The notes under the pieces are model-generated. The model ran no database searches. It was not told where the DNA came from and saw nothing but the letters and a program-made list of their open reading frames with translations. Positions 1-8,003 of a stretch of 64,000 nt of DNA are shown here, in pieces (within the stretch, counting starts at the first letter, position 1; each line of letters starts with the position of its first letter). The DNA is taken from positions 5,349,501-5,413,500 of the forward strand of contig NZ_CP019724.1 in the NCBI RefSeq assembly GCF_002005225.1, in the 5' to 3' direction. Made by a program: the position numbers and the translations under genes. Source of the DNA: Streptomyces pactum (GTDB lineage Bacteria > Actinomycetota > Actinomycetes > Streptomycetales > Streptomycetaceae).

Positions 1-1
1 C

Positions 2-1750
2 CTGTACCGCATCGGGCGCCAGGACCCGGCGCCGATAGGAGCCGAGGCGGGCCTGGCCGTACCGCGCCCGGACGGCGGCGTGGAGCTGTACCTGGCCTCC
101 ACCGACCCGCACGCCGACCGTGACACGGCCGCGTCCTGCTACGGCCTGACACCCGAACAGGTGAAGATCGTCGTCACCGGGGTGCCCGGCGCCACCGCCG
201 ACCGCGAGGACCAGGGCTTCCAGCTCCCGCTGGGCCTGCTGGCGCTGAAGACCGGCTGCCCCGTCAAACTGACCGCCACGCGCGAGGAGTCCTTCCTCGG
301 CCACGTCCACCGGCACCCCACCCTCCTGCGCTACCGCCACCACGCGGACGCCGAGGGCCGGGTGGTGAAGGTCGAGGCACAGATCCTGCTCGACGCCGGC
401 GCCTACGCCGACACCTCCTCCGACGCCCTGGCCGCCGCCGTGGCGTTCGCCTGCGGCCCGTACGTCGTCCCCAACGCCTTCATCGAGGGCTGGGCCGTGC
501 GCACCAACAACCCGCCCTCCGGCCATGTACGCGGCGAGGGCGCCATGCAGGTGTGCGCCGCGTACGAGGCGCAGATGGACAAGGTTGCCAAGAAGCTCGG
601 CCTGGATCCGGCCGAGGTGCGGCTGCGCAACGTGCTGGCCACCGGCGACGTGCTCCCCACCGGCCAGACGGTCACCTGCCCGGCCCCGGTCGCCGAACTC
701 CTCCAGGCGGTCCGGGACTTCCCCCTCCCCGCCCTGCCCAAGGACACGCCCGAGGACGAGTGGCTGCTGCCCGGCGGCCCCGAGGGCGCGGGCGAACCGG
801 GCGCGGTGCGCCGGGGCGTGGGCTACGGCGTCGGCATGGTGCACATGCTGGGCGCCGAGGGTGCCGACGAGGTCTCCACGGCCACCGTGAAGGTCCAGGG
901 CGGCGTGGCGACGGTGCTGTGCGCGGCCGTCGAGACCGGGCAGGGCTTCACCACCCTGGCCCGGCAGATCGTCCAGGACACGCTCGGCGTCGACGACGTA
1001 CAGGTGGCGCCGGTCGACACCGACCAGCCGCCGGCCGGCGCGGGCTGCCGGGGCCGCCACACGTGGGTGTCGGGCGGCGCGGTGGAGCGGGCGGCCAAGA
1101 TGGTCCGCACCCAGCTCCTCCAGCCCCTGGCGCACCAGTTCGGGATGTCGACCGAGCTGCTCCAGATCGCCGACGGCAAGATCACCTCGTACGACGGCGT
1201 GCTGTCGACCACGGTCGCCGAAGCGCTGGCCGGCAAGGAGCTGTGGGCCACCGCCCAGTGCCGCCCGCACCCCACCGAGCCGCTGGACGAGGCCGGCCAG
1301 GGCGACGCCTTCGTCGGCATGGCCTTCTGCGCGATCCGCGCGGTGGTGGACGTCGACATCGAGATCGGTTCGGTACGGGTCGTGGAACTGGCCGTCGCGC
1401 AGGATGTGGGCCGGGTGCTGAACCCGGCCCAGCTCACCGCCCGGATCGAGGCGGGCGTGACCCAGGGCGTCGGCATCGCGCTGACGGAGAACCTGCGTAC
1501 CCCGCGCGGCCTGATCCGCCATCCCGACCTGACCGGCTACGCCCTGCCGACCGCGCTCGACGCCCCGGACATCCGGATCGTGAAGCTCGTCGAGGAACGC
1601 GACGTGGTCGCCCCCTTCGGCGCGAAGGCGGTCAGCGCGGCCCCGGTGGTGGCCTCCCCGGCGGCCGTCGCCTCCGCCGTGCGCGCGGCCACGGGACGCC
1701 CGGTGAACCGGCTCCCGATCCGCCCGCAGGCCGCGGTGGTCACCGCCTGA
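2..1750 (+). CDS. Xanthine dehydrogenase/aldehyde oxidase-type molybdopterin subunit, 5' part outside window
   Basis: The reading frame is open from the first bases, so the gene begins upstream and only about the last 582 codons are seen. The sequence matches the large molybdopterin-binding subunit of the xanthine oxidase family, which hydroxylates purines or aldehydes together with FAD and 2Fe-2S partners. Visible family features are the segment NNPPSGHVRGEGAMQ, the run GRGRHTWVSGGA-like around residues 340-350, and a C-terminal domain ending in GRPVNRLPIRPQ. In relatives I recall, the C-terminal motif GVxEP carries the catalytic glutamate; here the motif reads FGAKAVSAAP with Ala at that place, so activity is uncertain. 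Partner subunits are presumably upstream of the window. Substrate cannot be told from this sequence. Confidence 0.85.
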   Translation: MYRIGRQDPAPIGAEAGLAVPRPDGGVELYLASTDPHADRDTAASCYGLTPEQVKIVVTGVPGATADREDQGFQLPLGLLALKTGCPVKLTATREESFLGHVHRHPTLLRYRHHADAEGRVVKVEAQILLDAGAYADTSSDALAAAVAFACGPYVVPNAFIEGWAVRTNNPPSGHVRGEGAMQVCAAYEAQMDKVAKKLGLDPAEVRLRNVLATGDVLPTGQTVTCPAPVAELLQAVRDFPLPALPKDTPEDEWLLPGGPEGAGEPGAVRRGVGYGVGMVHMLGAEGADEVSTATVKVQGGVATVLCAAVETGQGFTTLARQIVQDTLGVDDVQVAPVDTDQPPAGAGCRGRHTWVSGGAVERAAKMVRTQLLQPLAHQFGMSTELLQIADGKITSYDGVLSTTVAEALAGKELWATAQCRPHPTEPLDEAGQGDAFVGMAFCAIRAVVDVDIEIGSVRVVELAVAQDVGRVLNPAQLTARIEAGVTQGVGIALTENLRTPRGLIRHPDLTGYALPTALDAPDIRIVKLVEERDVVAPFGAKAVSAAPVVASPAAVASAVRAATGRPVNRLPIRPQAAVVTA

Positions 1751-1838
1751 ACCCCTGAACCCGCCGGCGGGCGGGCGTTGTCAGAGGTGGGCCGTAGTGT
1801 CGTGGGCAGTGGGACGGCACGGCACGCACGGGGGAGCG

Positions 1839-2996
1839 ATGATCACACTGACCGAGGCACGGCTGAGTCCGCACGTCACGCACGGGCCGTCGCGCCGCTG
1901 GCTGACCGGGCCCGGACTGCCCGGCGCGAGCGGCTTGCTGACCTGCGCGCCGCTGGAACGCGACGGCCTGGTGACCGTGGCGGACGCGATGGGCGACCCC
2001 GACGGCCGGCTGCCGGCGGAGCTGCGCGACCACCTGGTGACAGGTGAGCTCCTGGGGCACGACGGCACGGCGGCCGACTGGATCCTGCTGGACGGTGTGC
2101 CGGGCGACGTTCCTGCCACGTACTCCCTCCACGACCGCCCGGACCTGAGGGACCGCGACCCCCTGGCGCCCTCGCTGCGAGCACTGGTCGGCTTCGCCAC
2201 CGCCGTGGACGAACTGGCCGGTCTGCGAGGACGGTTCGCCTCCTGTGCGGACCGGTGCGGGCCGCAGGCCGTGGCGGAGGCGTCCCGGCGGTTGCTCGCG
2301 GTCTTCGAGGAGGGCGCGGCGGGCGGCGAACCGGCTCCGCTGTGGCGGATGGCGGCCCTGATCCGCCCGCTGGCCCTGGTGGCGGGCCCGGGCAAGCGCT
2401 CCGGCCTGGCCCTGGACCTGCCTCCCCGCCTCCTGGACGACGCGTTCGGCGCGGGCGGGATCGTCCGCTTCGAGGAGGTCGACTTCCCGGCCGCGCTCAC
2501 GCACGGGCCGACCCGCCGCTTCCTGCGGGAGGTGGGCCTGCCGGAGGACGGCCTGTGGTTCTCCCTGGACACGGACGTGCCGCTGCCCACGCTGGAGGAG
2601 TTCTGGGCGGACGACCCGCGCGCCGGGCCGCTCCCCGCCGGCGCGGACCGCCTGATACGCCTCGGGTACCTCCTGGAGGACACCAGCCTGGTCGTCGACG
2701 GCGCCACGGGCGCGGTCCTGTGCCGGAGCGAGGCCGAGGCGGTGCTGCGCCCGCTCAACGCCGACCTCTCCACGCTCGCGTTCACCCTGTGGCTCATCCA
2801 CCGGGAGAAGTCCCTCGACGCGGAGCACGATCTGTCCCGGGCCTACGAGCAACTGGCCGACACCATGGCCCGCACCCTGGACGCGGTGGACCCCGTCGCC
2901 TGCGACCGCTCCGCCCGCACGAGCCCGACGGACGACGGCCGGCGGTACCGGCCGGAGGCCTTCGAGGACCGGGCGGGCGGTGGGCTGTACGCGTGA
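1839..2996 (+). CDS. SUKH-4 family immunity protein, duplicated domain
   Basis: A 385-residue soluble protein made of two similar halves. The first half begins with THGPSRRWLTGPGLP and the second, near residue 220, with THGPTRRFLREVGLPEDGLW; both are followed by the hydrophobic and acidic strands typical of SUKH-4 domains. SUKH proteins neutralise polymorphic nuclease or deaminase toxins and occur widely in Streptomyces, often as orphans. ATG at 1839 is chosen because GGGGGAG lies a few bases before it; a start 14 codons upstream is possible but lacks a site. No toxin gene is adjacent, so it may be a solitary immunity gene or have another binding role. Family call is from recalled motif similarity. 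Confidence 0.7.
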   Translation: MITLTEARLSPHVTHGPSRRWLTGPGLPGASGLLTCAPLERDGLVTVADAMGDPDGRLPAELRDHLVTGELLGHDGTAADWILLDGVPGDVPATYSLHDRPDLRDRDPLAPSLRALVGFATAVDELAGLRGRFASCADRCGPQAVAEASRRLLAVFEEGAAGGEPAPLWRMAALIRPLALVAGPGKRSGLALDLPPRLLDDAFGAGGIVRFEEVDFPAALTHGPTRRFLREVGLPEDGLWFSLDTDVPLPTLEEFWADDPRAGPLPAGADRLIRLGYLLEDTSLVVDGATGAVLCRSEAEAVLRPLNADLSTLAFTLWLIHREKSLDAEHDLSRAYEQLADTMARTLDAVDPVACDRSARTSPTDDGRRYRPEAFEDRAGGGLYA

Positions 2997-3017
2997 CGGG
3001 CGCGCAGCGGGCGCCGG

Positions 3018-3664
3018 TCACGTCCGGGGGGCGTTGTCGGGAGCGAAGTAGGAAGCCGTCGGGACCGGTGGGCCGTCCGCGACCGCGCGCACGTACGCCT
3101 CGTTCATCAAAGTGACGAACCGAACGGCTCGGCGTTCTCCCAGTGCTTCGCAGTACGCGAGCCAGTTCGCCCCGGAAACGTCCCAGTGCCGACGGGCCGC
3201 CTCGCCGCGGAAGTGCCCCTCGGCGGTCACCCGCACCGCGTCGTCGTTCGTGCGCTTCAGCCGGTAGTCCACCCACCAGCTACTGACGATGAGGTTGACG
3301 AAGGCGATCTGCTTCCTGCCCCGGAGTGAGATGTCGGCCGGCAGCGGATCCCAGCACACGGCCAGGTCCCGGTCGTCGAGGGACACCAGGATGAGCTCGC
3401 GGTGAGCGGCGCGCTGCGCCTCCTCGTTCTGCGTCTTGGTCTGACGCGCCTGATAGGTGAGCGACGCGGCCACCCCCAGGCCGCGGAGAAGAAGACCGAA
3501 AGGGCGCCGTACGTCTGGCTGATCTTGCTCAGTTCGTCCCAGTCCCTGCCCGTTGGAGCCGCCCACTGGAGTAAGAAGGGGGTCGTCGCGATCACGGCAA
3601 GCGTGACCACTCCCGCCCCGCTCCAGGCCAGGACCGCTCGGTGGCGTGTGGACATCCGCGCCAT
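3018..3664 (-). pseudogene. DUF6082-like membrane protein disrupted by a frameshift
   Basis: Two reading frames must be joined to give one protein. The N-terminal frame (ATG at 3664 with GGGAGG upstream) encodes MARMSTRHRAV, one membrane helix, then DWDELSKISQTYGALSVFF. The homology continues in another frame as GVAASLTYQARQTKTQNEEA down to 3018. This order (helix, LSxIxQTYGA, second hydrophobic stretch, QARQTK..EAQR, CWxPL) is that of the Streptomyces DUF6082 family. The shift lies near 3475-3485, where one base appears to be missing. Function of the family is unknown. Either a true recent pseudogene or a sequencing error in a G-run. Confidence 0.65.
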
Positions 3665-4096
3665 GACTTCCCTCCCCCGGGGCCTTCGCCCCTCCCGTGG
3701 AGCAACGGTCCTACGGGACACGGGTGTAGGGCGTCAAGATCGTCCGCACGGGCTGCCGGGGTCCCGGGCCGTTCGTGGGCGGCCTTCGCCGCCCTCGGCG
3801 GCGGCACGGTCAGTCACGCGGCCACGGAGGCGACCGGCTCCCACCCGGCGGCCTTCGCGGCGGTGTTCCTGCCGATGGCGGGGTGGCACTGGCGGGGGCG
3901 TGGGTCGCGACGCGGGTGCGGGTGCGGGTGTGGTGAGCCGTGGTCCGGCCGTGCGGATCACGGGCCGGCGGCGAAGGCTGTGACGTCCGTCCCACCCGGG
4001 GGTGACCCGCCCCGGTGCGCGCGTCGATCGGGTCCGGGCGCCGGTAGGGTGGCCCGGTTGTCATACGTGGCCGACCGCTCTACCCCTTCGGAGACC
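3665..4096. other. Intergenic region between the DUF6082 pseudogene and the helicase
   Basis: No convincing gene is seen in these 432 bases; open frames are GC-skew artefacts without ribosome sites. A short run of GCGGGT-type units lies around 3910-3930. The hexamer TAGGGT at 4045-4050 looks like a -10 element and would start transcription near 4057, giving a 40-base leader for the helicase GTG start at 4097. Confidence 0.5.
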
Positions 4097-5893
4097 GTGA
4101 CTACCACCGCCAGCTCCAGCACCTCGCACCACCTGTCCCCGGCCTTCCCCGGCCGTGCCCCGTGGGGCACCGCCAGCAAGCTGCGAGCCTGGCAGGAAGG
4201 GGCGATGGAGAAGTACCTCCAGGAGCAGCCCCGGGACTTCCTGGCGGTCGCCACACCCGGCGCCGGCAAGACCACCTTCGCCCTGACGCTCGCGTCCTGG
4301 CTCCTGCACCACCACGTCGTGCAGCAGGTGACCGTGGTCGCGCCGACCGAGCACCTGAAGAAGCAGTGGGCGGAGGCGGCCGCGCGGATAGGCATCAGGC
4401 TGGACCCCGAGTACAGCGCCGGGCCGCTCAGCCGCGACTACCAGGGCATCGCCATCACCTACGCGGGCGTCGGCGTCCGCCCCATGCTGCACCGCAACCG
4501 CGTCGAGCAGCGCAAGACCCTCGTCATCCTCGACGAGATCCACCACGCCGGTGACTCCAAGTCCTGGGGCGAGGCCTGCCTGGAGGCGTTCGAGCCGGCC
4601 ACCCGGCGGCTCGCGCTGACCGGTACGCCCTTCCGGTCGGACACCAACCCGATCCCCTTCGTGACGTACGAGGAGGGCAACGACGGCATCCGGCGCTCCG
4701 CCGCCGACTACACCTACGGGTACGGCTCCGCGCTCGCCGACGGCGTCGTGCGCCCGGTCATCTTCATGAGCTACAGCGGCAACATGCGCTGGCGCACCAA
4801 GGCCGGCGACGAGATCGCCGCGCGGCTGGGCGAGCCCATGACCAAGGACGCCGTCAGCCAGGCCTGGCGCACCGCCCTCGATCCGCGCGGCGAGTGGATG
4901 CCCGCCGTGCTGCGCGCCGCCGACCAGCGGCTCACCGAGGTCCGCAAGGCCATCCCGGACGCCGGCGCCCTCGTCATCGCCGCCGACCAGGACTCCGCCC
5001 GCGCCTACGCCAAGCTGATCCGCGAGATCACCGGCAGCAAGGCCACCGTCGTCCTGTCCGACGACACCGGCGCGTCCGCGAACATCGACACCTTCAGTGC
5101 CAACACCGACCGGTGGATGGTCGCCGTCCGCATGGTGTCCGAGGGCGTCGACGTCCCCCGCCTCGCGGTCGGCGTGTACGCCACCACCATCTCCACCCCG
5201 CTCTTCTTCGCCCAGGCCGTCGGCCGCTTCGTACGCTCCCGCCGGCGCGGCGAGACCGCGTCCGTCTTCCTGCCGACCGTCCCCGACCTGCTCACCTTCG
5301 CCAACGAGATGGAGCGCGAGCGCGACCACGTCCTCGACAAGCCCAAGAAGGAGGGCGAGGAGGACCCCTACGCCGAGTCCGAGAAGGAGATGGACGAGGC
5401 CAACCGGGAGCAGGACGAGGACACCGGCGAGCAGGAGCAGTTCTCCTTCGAGGCACTGGAGTCCGAGGCCACCTTCGACCGGGTCATGTACAACGGCGCC
5501 GAGTTCGGCATGCAGGCCCACCCGGGGAGCGAGGAGGAGCGAGACTACCTCGGCATCCCGGGGCTGCTGGAGCCCGACCAGGTGCAGATGCTGCTCCAGA
5601 AGCGGCAGGCCCGGCAGATCGCGCACAGCCGCAAGAAGCCCGACGACGAGGCCGACCTGCTCGAACTGCCCGCCGAGCGGCGCCCCGTCGTCTCCCACAA
5701 GGAGCTGATGGAGCTGCGCAAGCAGCTCAACACCATGGTCGGCGCCTACGTCCACCAGAGCGGCAAGCCGCACGGTGTGATCCACACCGAACTGCGCCGC
5801 GTGTGCGGCGGCCCGCCCAGCGCCGAGGCCACCGCCGGGCAACTGCGGCAGCGCATCGCCAAGGTGCAGGAGTGGGCCACCCGCATGAAGTGA
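4097..5893 (+). CDS. Superfamily 2 DEAD/DEAH-box helicase
   Basis: A 598-residue ATP-dependent helicase of the SSL2/RadD type (COG1061). Walker A is TPGAGKTT at residues 53-60, the DEAH-like motif is DEIH at 146-149, motif III is LTGTPF near 174, and the C-terminal RecA lobe has RMVSEGVDVPRL and QAVGRFVRSRR (motif VI). A highly charged acidic tail (about residues 410-450) and a Lys/Arg-rich end follow. GTG at 4097 is chosen because orthologues I recall start with MTTTA; an upstream TTG at 4058 coincides with the expected transcription start. Highly conserved in Streptomyces; probably DNA repair or nucleic-acid remodelling. Monocistronic by spacing. Confidence 0.85.
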   Translation: MTTTASSSTSHHLSPAFPGRAPWGTASKLRAWQEGAMEKYLQEQPRDFLAVATPGAGKTTFALTLASWLLHHHVVQQVTVVAPTEHLKKQWAEAAARIGIRLDPEYSAGPLSRDYQGIAITYAGVGVRPMLHRNRVEQRKTLVILDEIHHAGDSKSWGEACLEAFEPATRRLALTGTPFRSDTNPIPFVTYEEGNDGIRRSAADYTYGYGSALADGVVRPVIFMSYSGNMRWRTKAGDEIAARLGEPMTKDAVSQAWRTALDPRGEWMPAVLRAADQRLTEVRKAIPDAGALVIAADQDSARAYAKLIREITGSKATVVLSDDTGASANIDTFSANTDRWMVAVRMVSEGVDVPRLAVGVYATTISTPLFFAQAVGRFVRSRRRGETASVFLPTVPDLLTFANEMERERDHVLDKPKKEGEEDPYAESEKEMDEANREQDEDTGEQEQFSFEALESEATFDRVMYNGAEFGMQAHPGSEEERDYLGIPGLLEPDQVQMLLQKRQARQIAHSRKKPDDEADLLELPAERRPVVSHKELMELRKQLNTMVGAYVHQSGKPHGVIHTELRRVCGGPPSAEATAGQLRQRIAKVQEWATRMK

Positions 5894-6195
5894 CGGGCGG
5901 GGCGTGGGCGTCGGTCGCCCGTGCCGTACGTATGCGGACAAACACAGGTAGTCCACACCGGCCACCGCCCGGATTCTGGACGGAGCCTTCCGCTGAGCGA
6001 ACCGGCTCGCTACTGTCCCGCTACGCACACGCCCCGTGGCAGCGCCGCCGCGGAGCGCAGCCGTGAAGCGACTGGGCCCGGGCACAAGGCCGGGCCGTCA
6101 GCCGATCGGCGGCCTCTGAAGCGCGTCACTGACGGGACTCGGTGACGCATCCCCGCGAGGAGGGCCGCCGACCTCACCACTAAGGAGTGGGCGTC
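5894..6195. other. Intergenic region upstream of the IclR gene
   Basis: No gene is seen. The region holds a GC-rich stem-forming segment around 6080-6115 and the inverted repeat at 6123-6148 described separately. The ribosome site AAGGAG at 6182-6187 belongs to the IclR gene. Confidence 0.5.
6123..6148. promoter_or_regulatory. Inverted repeat GCGTCAC-N12-GTGACGC upstream of IclR gene
   Basis: Perfect 7-bp arms (6123-6129 and 6142-6148) separated by 12 bases, ending 47 bases before the IclR start codon. Placement suits an autoregulatory operator or a short hairpin terminator of the preceding helicase gene; there is no T-run, so an operator is slightly preferred. Inference only. Confidence 0.35.
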
Positions 6196-6858
6196 GTGAC
6201 CGCGGAGACCTCTCAGACGCTCGACCGGGGACTGCGGGTCCTCAAACTGCTGGCCGATACGGACCACGGGCTGACCGTCACCGAGCTATCCCACAAACTG
6301 GGCGTGAACCGGACCGTCGTCTACCGGTTGCTCGCCACGCTGGAGCAGCACGCACTCGTACGCCGTGACCTGGGCGGACGCGCCCGGGTCGGACTCGGGG
6401 TGCTGGGGCTGGGCCGCCAGGTGCATCCGCTGGTGCGCGAGGCGGCGATGCCGGCGCTGCGCGCGCTGGCCGAGGACATCGGGGCGACGGCCCATCTGAC
6501 GCTGGTGGACGGGGCGGAGGCGCTGGCGGTGGCCGTCGTCGAGCCGACCTGGACGGACTACCACGTGGCCTACCGGGCGGGGTTCCGGCATCCGCTGGAG
6601 CGCGGGGCCGCCGGCAAGGCGATCCTCTCCGCGCGGCAGCAGCCGCAGCCGCAGCCCGCCGGCGACCTGGAGGAGCCCGGGTACACCCTCACCCACGGCG
6701 AACTGGAGGCCGGCGCCTGCGGGGCGGCCGCGCCGCTGCTCGGGGTGACCGGGGTGGAGGGCAGTGTCGGCGTGGTGATGCTGGCCGACGTGGTGCCGGA
6801 GCGGGTGGGGGCGCGCGTGATGGAGGCGGCGCGGGAGGTGGCGGAGGCGTTGCGCTGA
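6196..6858 (+). CDS. IclR-family transcriptional regulator
   Basis: A 220-residue regulator with an N-terminal winged helix-turn-helix (LTVTELSHKLGVNRTVVYRLLATLEQ split over about residues 26-52) preceded by the usual QTLDRGLRVLKLL helix, and a C-terminal GAF-like effector domain (AHLTLVDGAEALAVAVVEP, then RHPLERGAAGKAIL). GTG at 6196 is chosen because AAGGAG sits 8 bases upstream; the GTG at 6187 overlaps that site. IclR proteins typically repress or activate catabolic genes in response to small acids. The neighbour target is unclear; the inverted repeat upstream suggests autoregulation. The effector domain is a little shorter than the family norm (about 250 residues in total). Confidence 0.9.
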   Translation: MTAETSQTLDRGLRVLKLLADTDHGLTVTELSHKLGVNRTVVYRLLATLEQHALVRRDLGGRARVGLGVLGLGRQVHPLVREAAMPALRALAEDIGATAHLTLVDGAEALAVAVVEPTWTDYHVAYRAGFRHPLERGAAGKAILSARQQPQPQPAGDLEEPGYTLTHGELEAGACGAAAPLLGVTGVEGSVGVVMLADVVPERVGARVMEAAREVAEALR

Positions 6859-6884
6859 CCCCTCGGGTCGGTGGGCCGGCGTGA

Positions 6885-7112
6885 GAGTCCTCGGGTCGGT
6901 GGGCTGGCTCGGGTCGGTGGGCCGGCGTGGGCCCTCTCCGGTCGGGGGCCGGCGTGGGAACCCTCCGGTCCGTGGATCGGCGTGGGGCCCCCTCGGGTTC
7001 GTGGGCCGGCGTGGGCCCTTTCCGGTCGGGGGCCGGCGTGGGAACCCTCCGGTCCGTGGGCCAGCGTGGTGCCCTGACCGCTCCGTGGGCCGGTGGGAGA
7101 CCCGTCGCCCGG
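6885..7112. repeat. 28-bp imperfect tandem repeat
   Basis: About seven to eight head-to-tail copies of a 28-base unit with core GGGCCGGCGTGGG; clear registers start at 6917, 6945, 6973, 7001, 7029, 7057 and 7085. A higher-order period of 84 bases (three units) makes 6917-6975 nearly identical to 7001-7059. It lies in non-coding DNA between the IclR gene and the Lon-like gene. Units are adjacent with no spacers, so this is not a CRISPR array. Confidence 0.85.
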
Positions 7113-7189
7113 CCGTGCCGCCCCGGGGGACCTCCCGGGTGCCGTGCGGGCGCCGGGGGAGACACGACTGCCCGCGGCCCGGGGCGGGT

Positions 7190-7195
7190 TAGATT
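7190..7195 (+). promoter_or_regulatory. -10 element TAGATT, leaderless promoter for Lon-like gene
   Basis: TAGATT ends 6 bases before the GTG at 7202, so the transcript should begin at or next to the start codon. No ribosome site is present, consistent with a leaderless mRNA. Confidence 0.55.
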
Positions 7196-7201
7196 GACCC
7201 C

Positions 7202-7981
7202 GTGCTCTCTCGTCTCACGCGCCCCCGGGTGCTCGCCCTCTGTGCTCTGCCCGTCGTCGCGCTGATCGCCACCGCCGTGTTCGCGCCGCTGCCGTTCTCC
7301 GTGGCGCAGCCGGGGCTGACGGCCGATGTGCTGGGGAAGAACCAGGGCGCCCCGGTGATCACGATCGAGGGGGCGCCGACGCACGGGACGAGCGGGCAGT
7401 TGCGGATGACGACGATCGAGGCGACCGGACCCGAGGCGAGCGTGAACCTCGGTGACGTGCTCGGCGGCTGGTTCGACACCGACCGGGCGGTCATGCCGCG
7501 CGACGCCGTCTACCCGAGCGGCGACGGCGTCAAGGAGATCGAGGAGTTCAACGAGGAGCAGATGAAGGAGTCCCAGGACGCGGCGACCACGGCCGCGCTG
7601 GACTACCTGGGACTCGACGAGGCGGACGTCGGCGTCGAACTGCGCCTGGAGGACGTCGGCGGCCCCAGCGCCGGACTCCTCTTCTCCCTCGGCATCGTCG
7701 ACAAGCTGGGCGCCGGCGACCTCACCGGCGGCCGGGTCATCGCCGGCACCGGCACGATCAGCTCCGGCGGCGAGGTCGGCGCCGTCGGCGGTGTGCCGTT
7801 GAAGACGCAGGCCGCCCGGCGGGACGGGGCCACCGTCTTCCTGGTGCCGAAGGCGGAGTGCTCGGACGCGCGGGCGGAGCTGCCGAAGGGGCTCCGGCTG
7901 ATCCCGGTCACCACCCTGAAGGGCGCGGTCGACTCGCTCGAGGCCCTGGAGACGGGCCGGGGCGAGGTCCCCGCCTGCTGA
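7202..7981 (+). CDS. Secreted or membrane-anchored Lon-type (S16) serine protease domain protein
   Basis: A 259-residue protein with an N-terminal hydrophobic segment (residues 9-29) and a C-terminal S16 domain. The Ser-Lys dyad is visible: GGPSAGLLFSL with Ser156 and GGVPLKTQAAR with Lys201, separated by the usual 45 residues. The segment VIAGTGTISSGGEVGAVGG is the Lon-fold strand pair before the lysine. There is no ATPase domain and no recognisable PDZ domain, unlike the YlbL-type paralogues that Streptomyces also carry. The mature part should act outside the membrane. Likely leaderless; alone on its strand. Confidence 0.8.
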   Translation: MLSRLTRPRVLALCALPVVALIATAVFAPLPFSVAQPGLTADVLGKNQGAPVITIEGAPTHGTSGQLRMTTIEATGPEASVNLGDVLGGWFDTDRAVMPRDAVYPSGDGVKEIEEFNEEQMKESQDAATTAALDYLGLDEADVGVELRLEDVGGPSAGLLFSLGIVDKLGAGDLTGGRVIAGTGTISSGGEVGAVGGVPLKTQAARRDGATVFLVPKAECSDARAELPKGLRLIPVTTLKGAVDSLEALETGRGEVPAC

Positions 7982-8003
7982 GTGCCCCGCCCGCCGGACC
8001 CGT

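Noticed and set aside
3460..3500. Programmed ribosomal frameshift in the DUF6082 gene
   Set aside because: No heptameric slippery sequence fits the needed shift and no stimulatory structure or conserved two-frame arrangement is known for the family; mutation or sequencing error is simpler.
6885..7112. CRISPR array
   Set aside because: 28-base units abut each other without spacers, and no cas genes are present.
6689..7384. Minus-strand Pro/Arg-rich frame over the 28-bp array
   Set aside because: The repeat forces an open frame; it has no start site and runs into the Lon-like gene.
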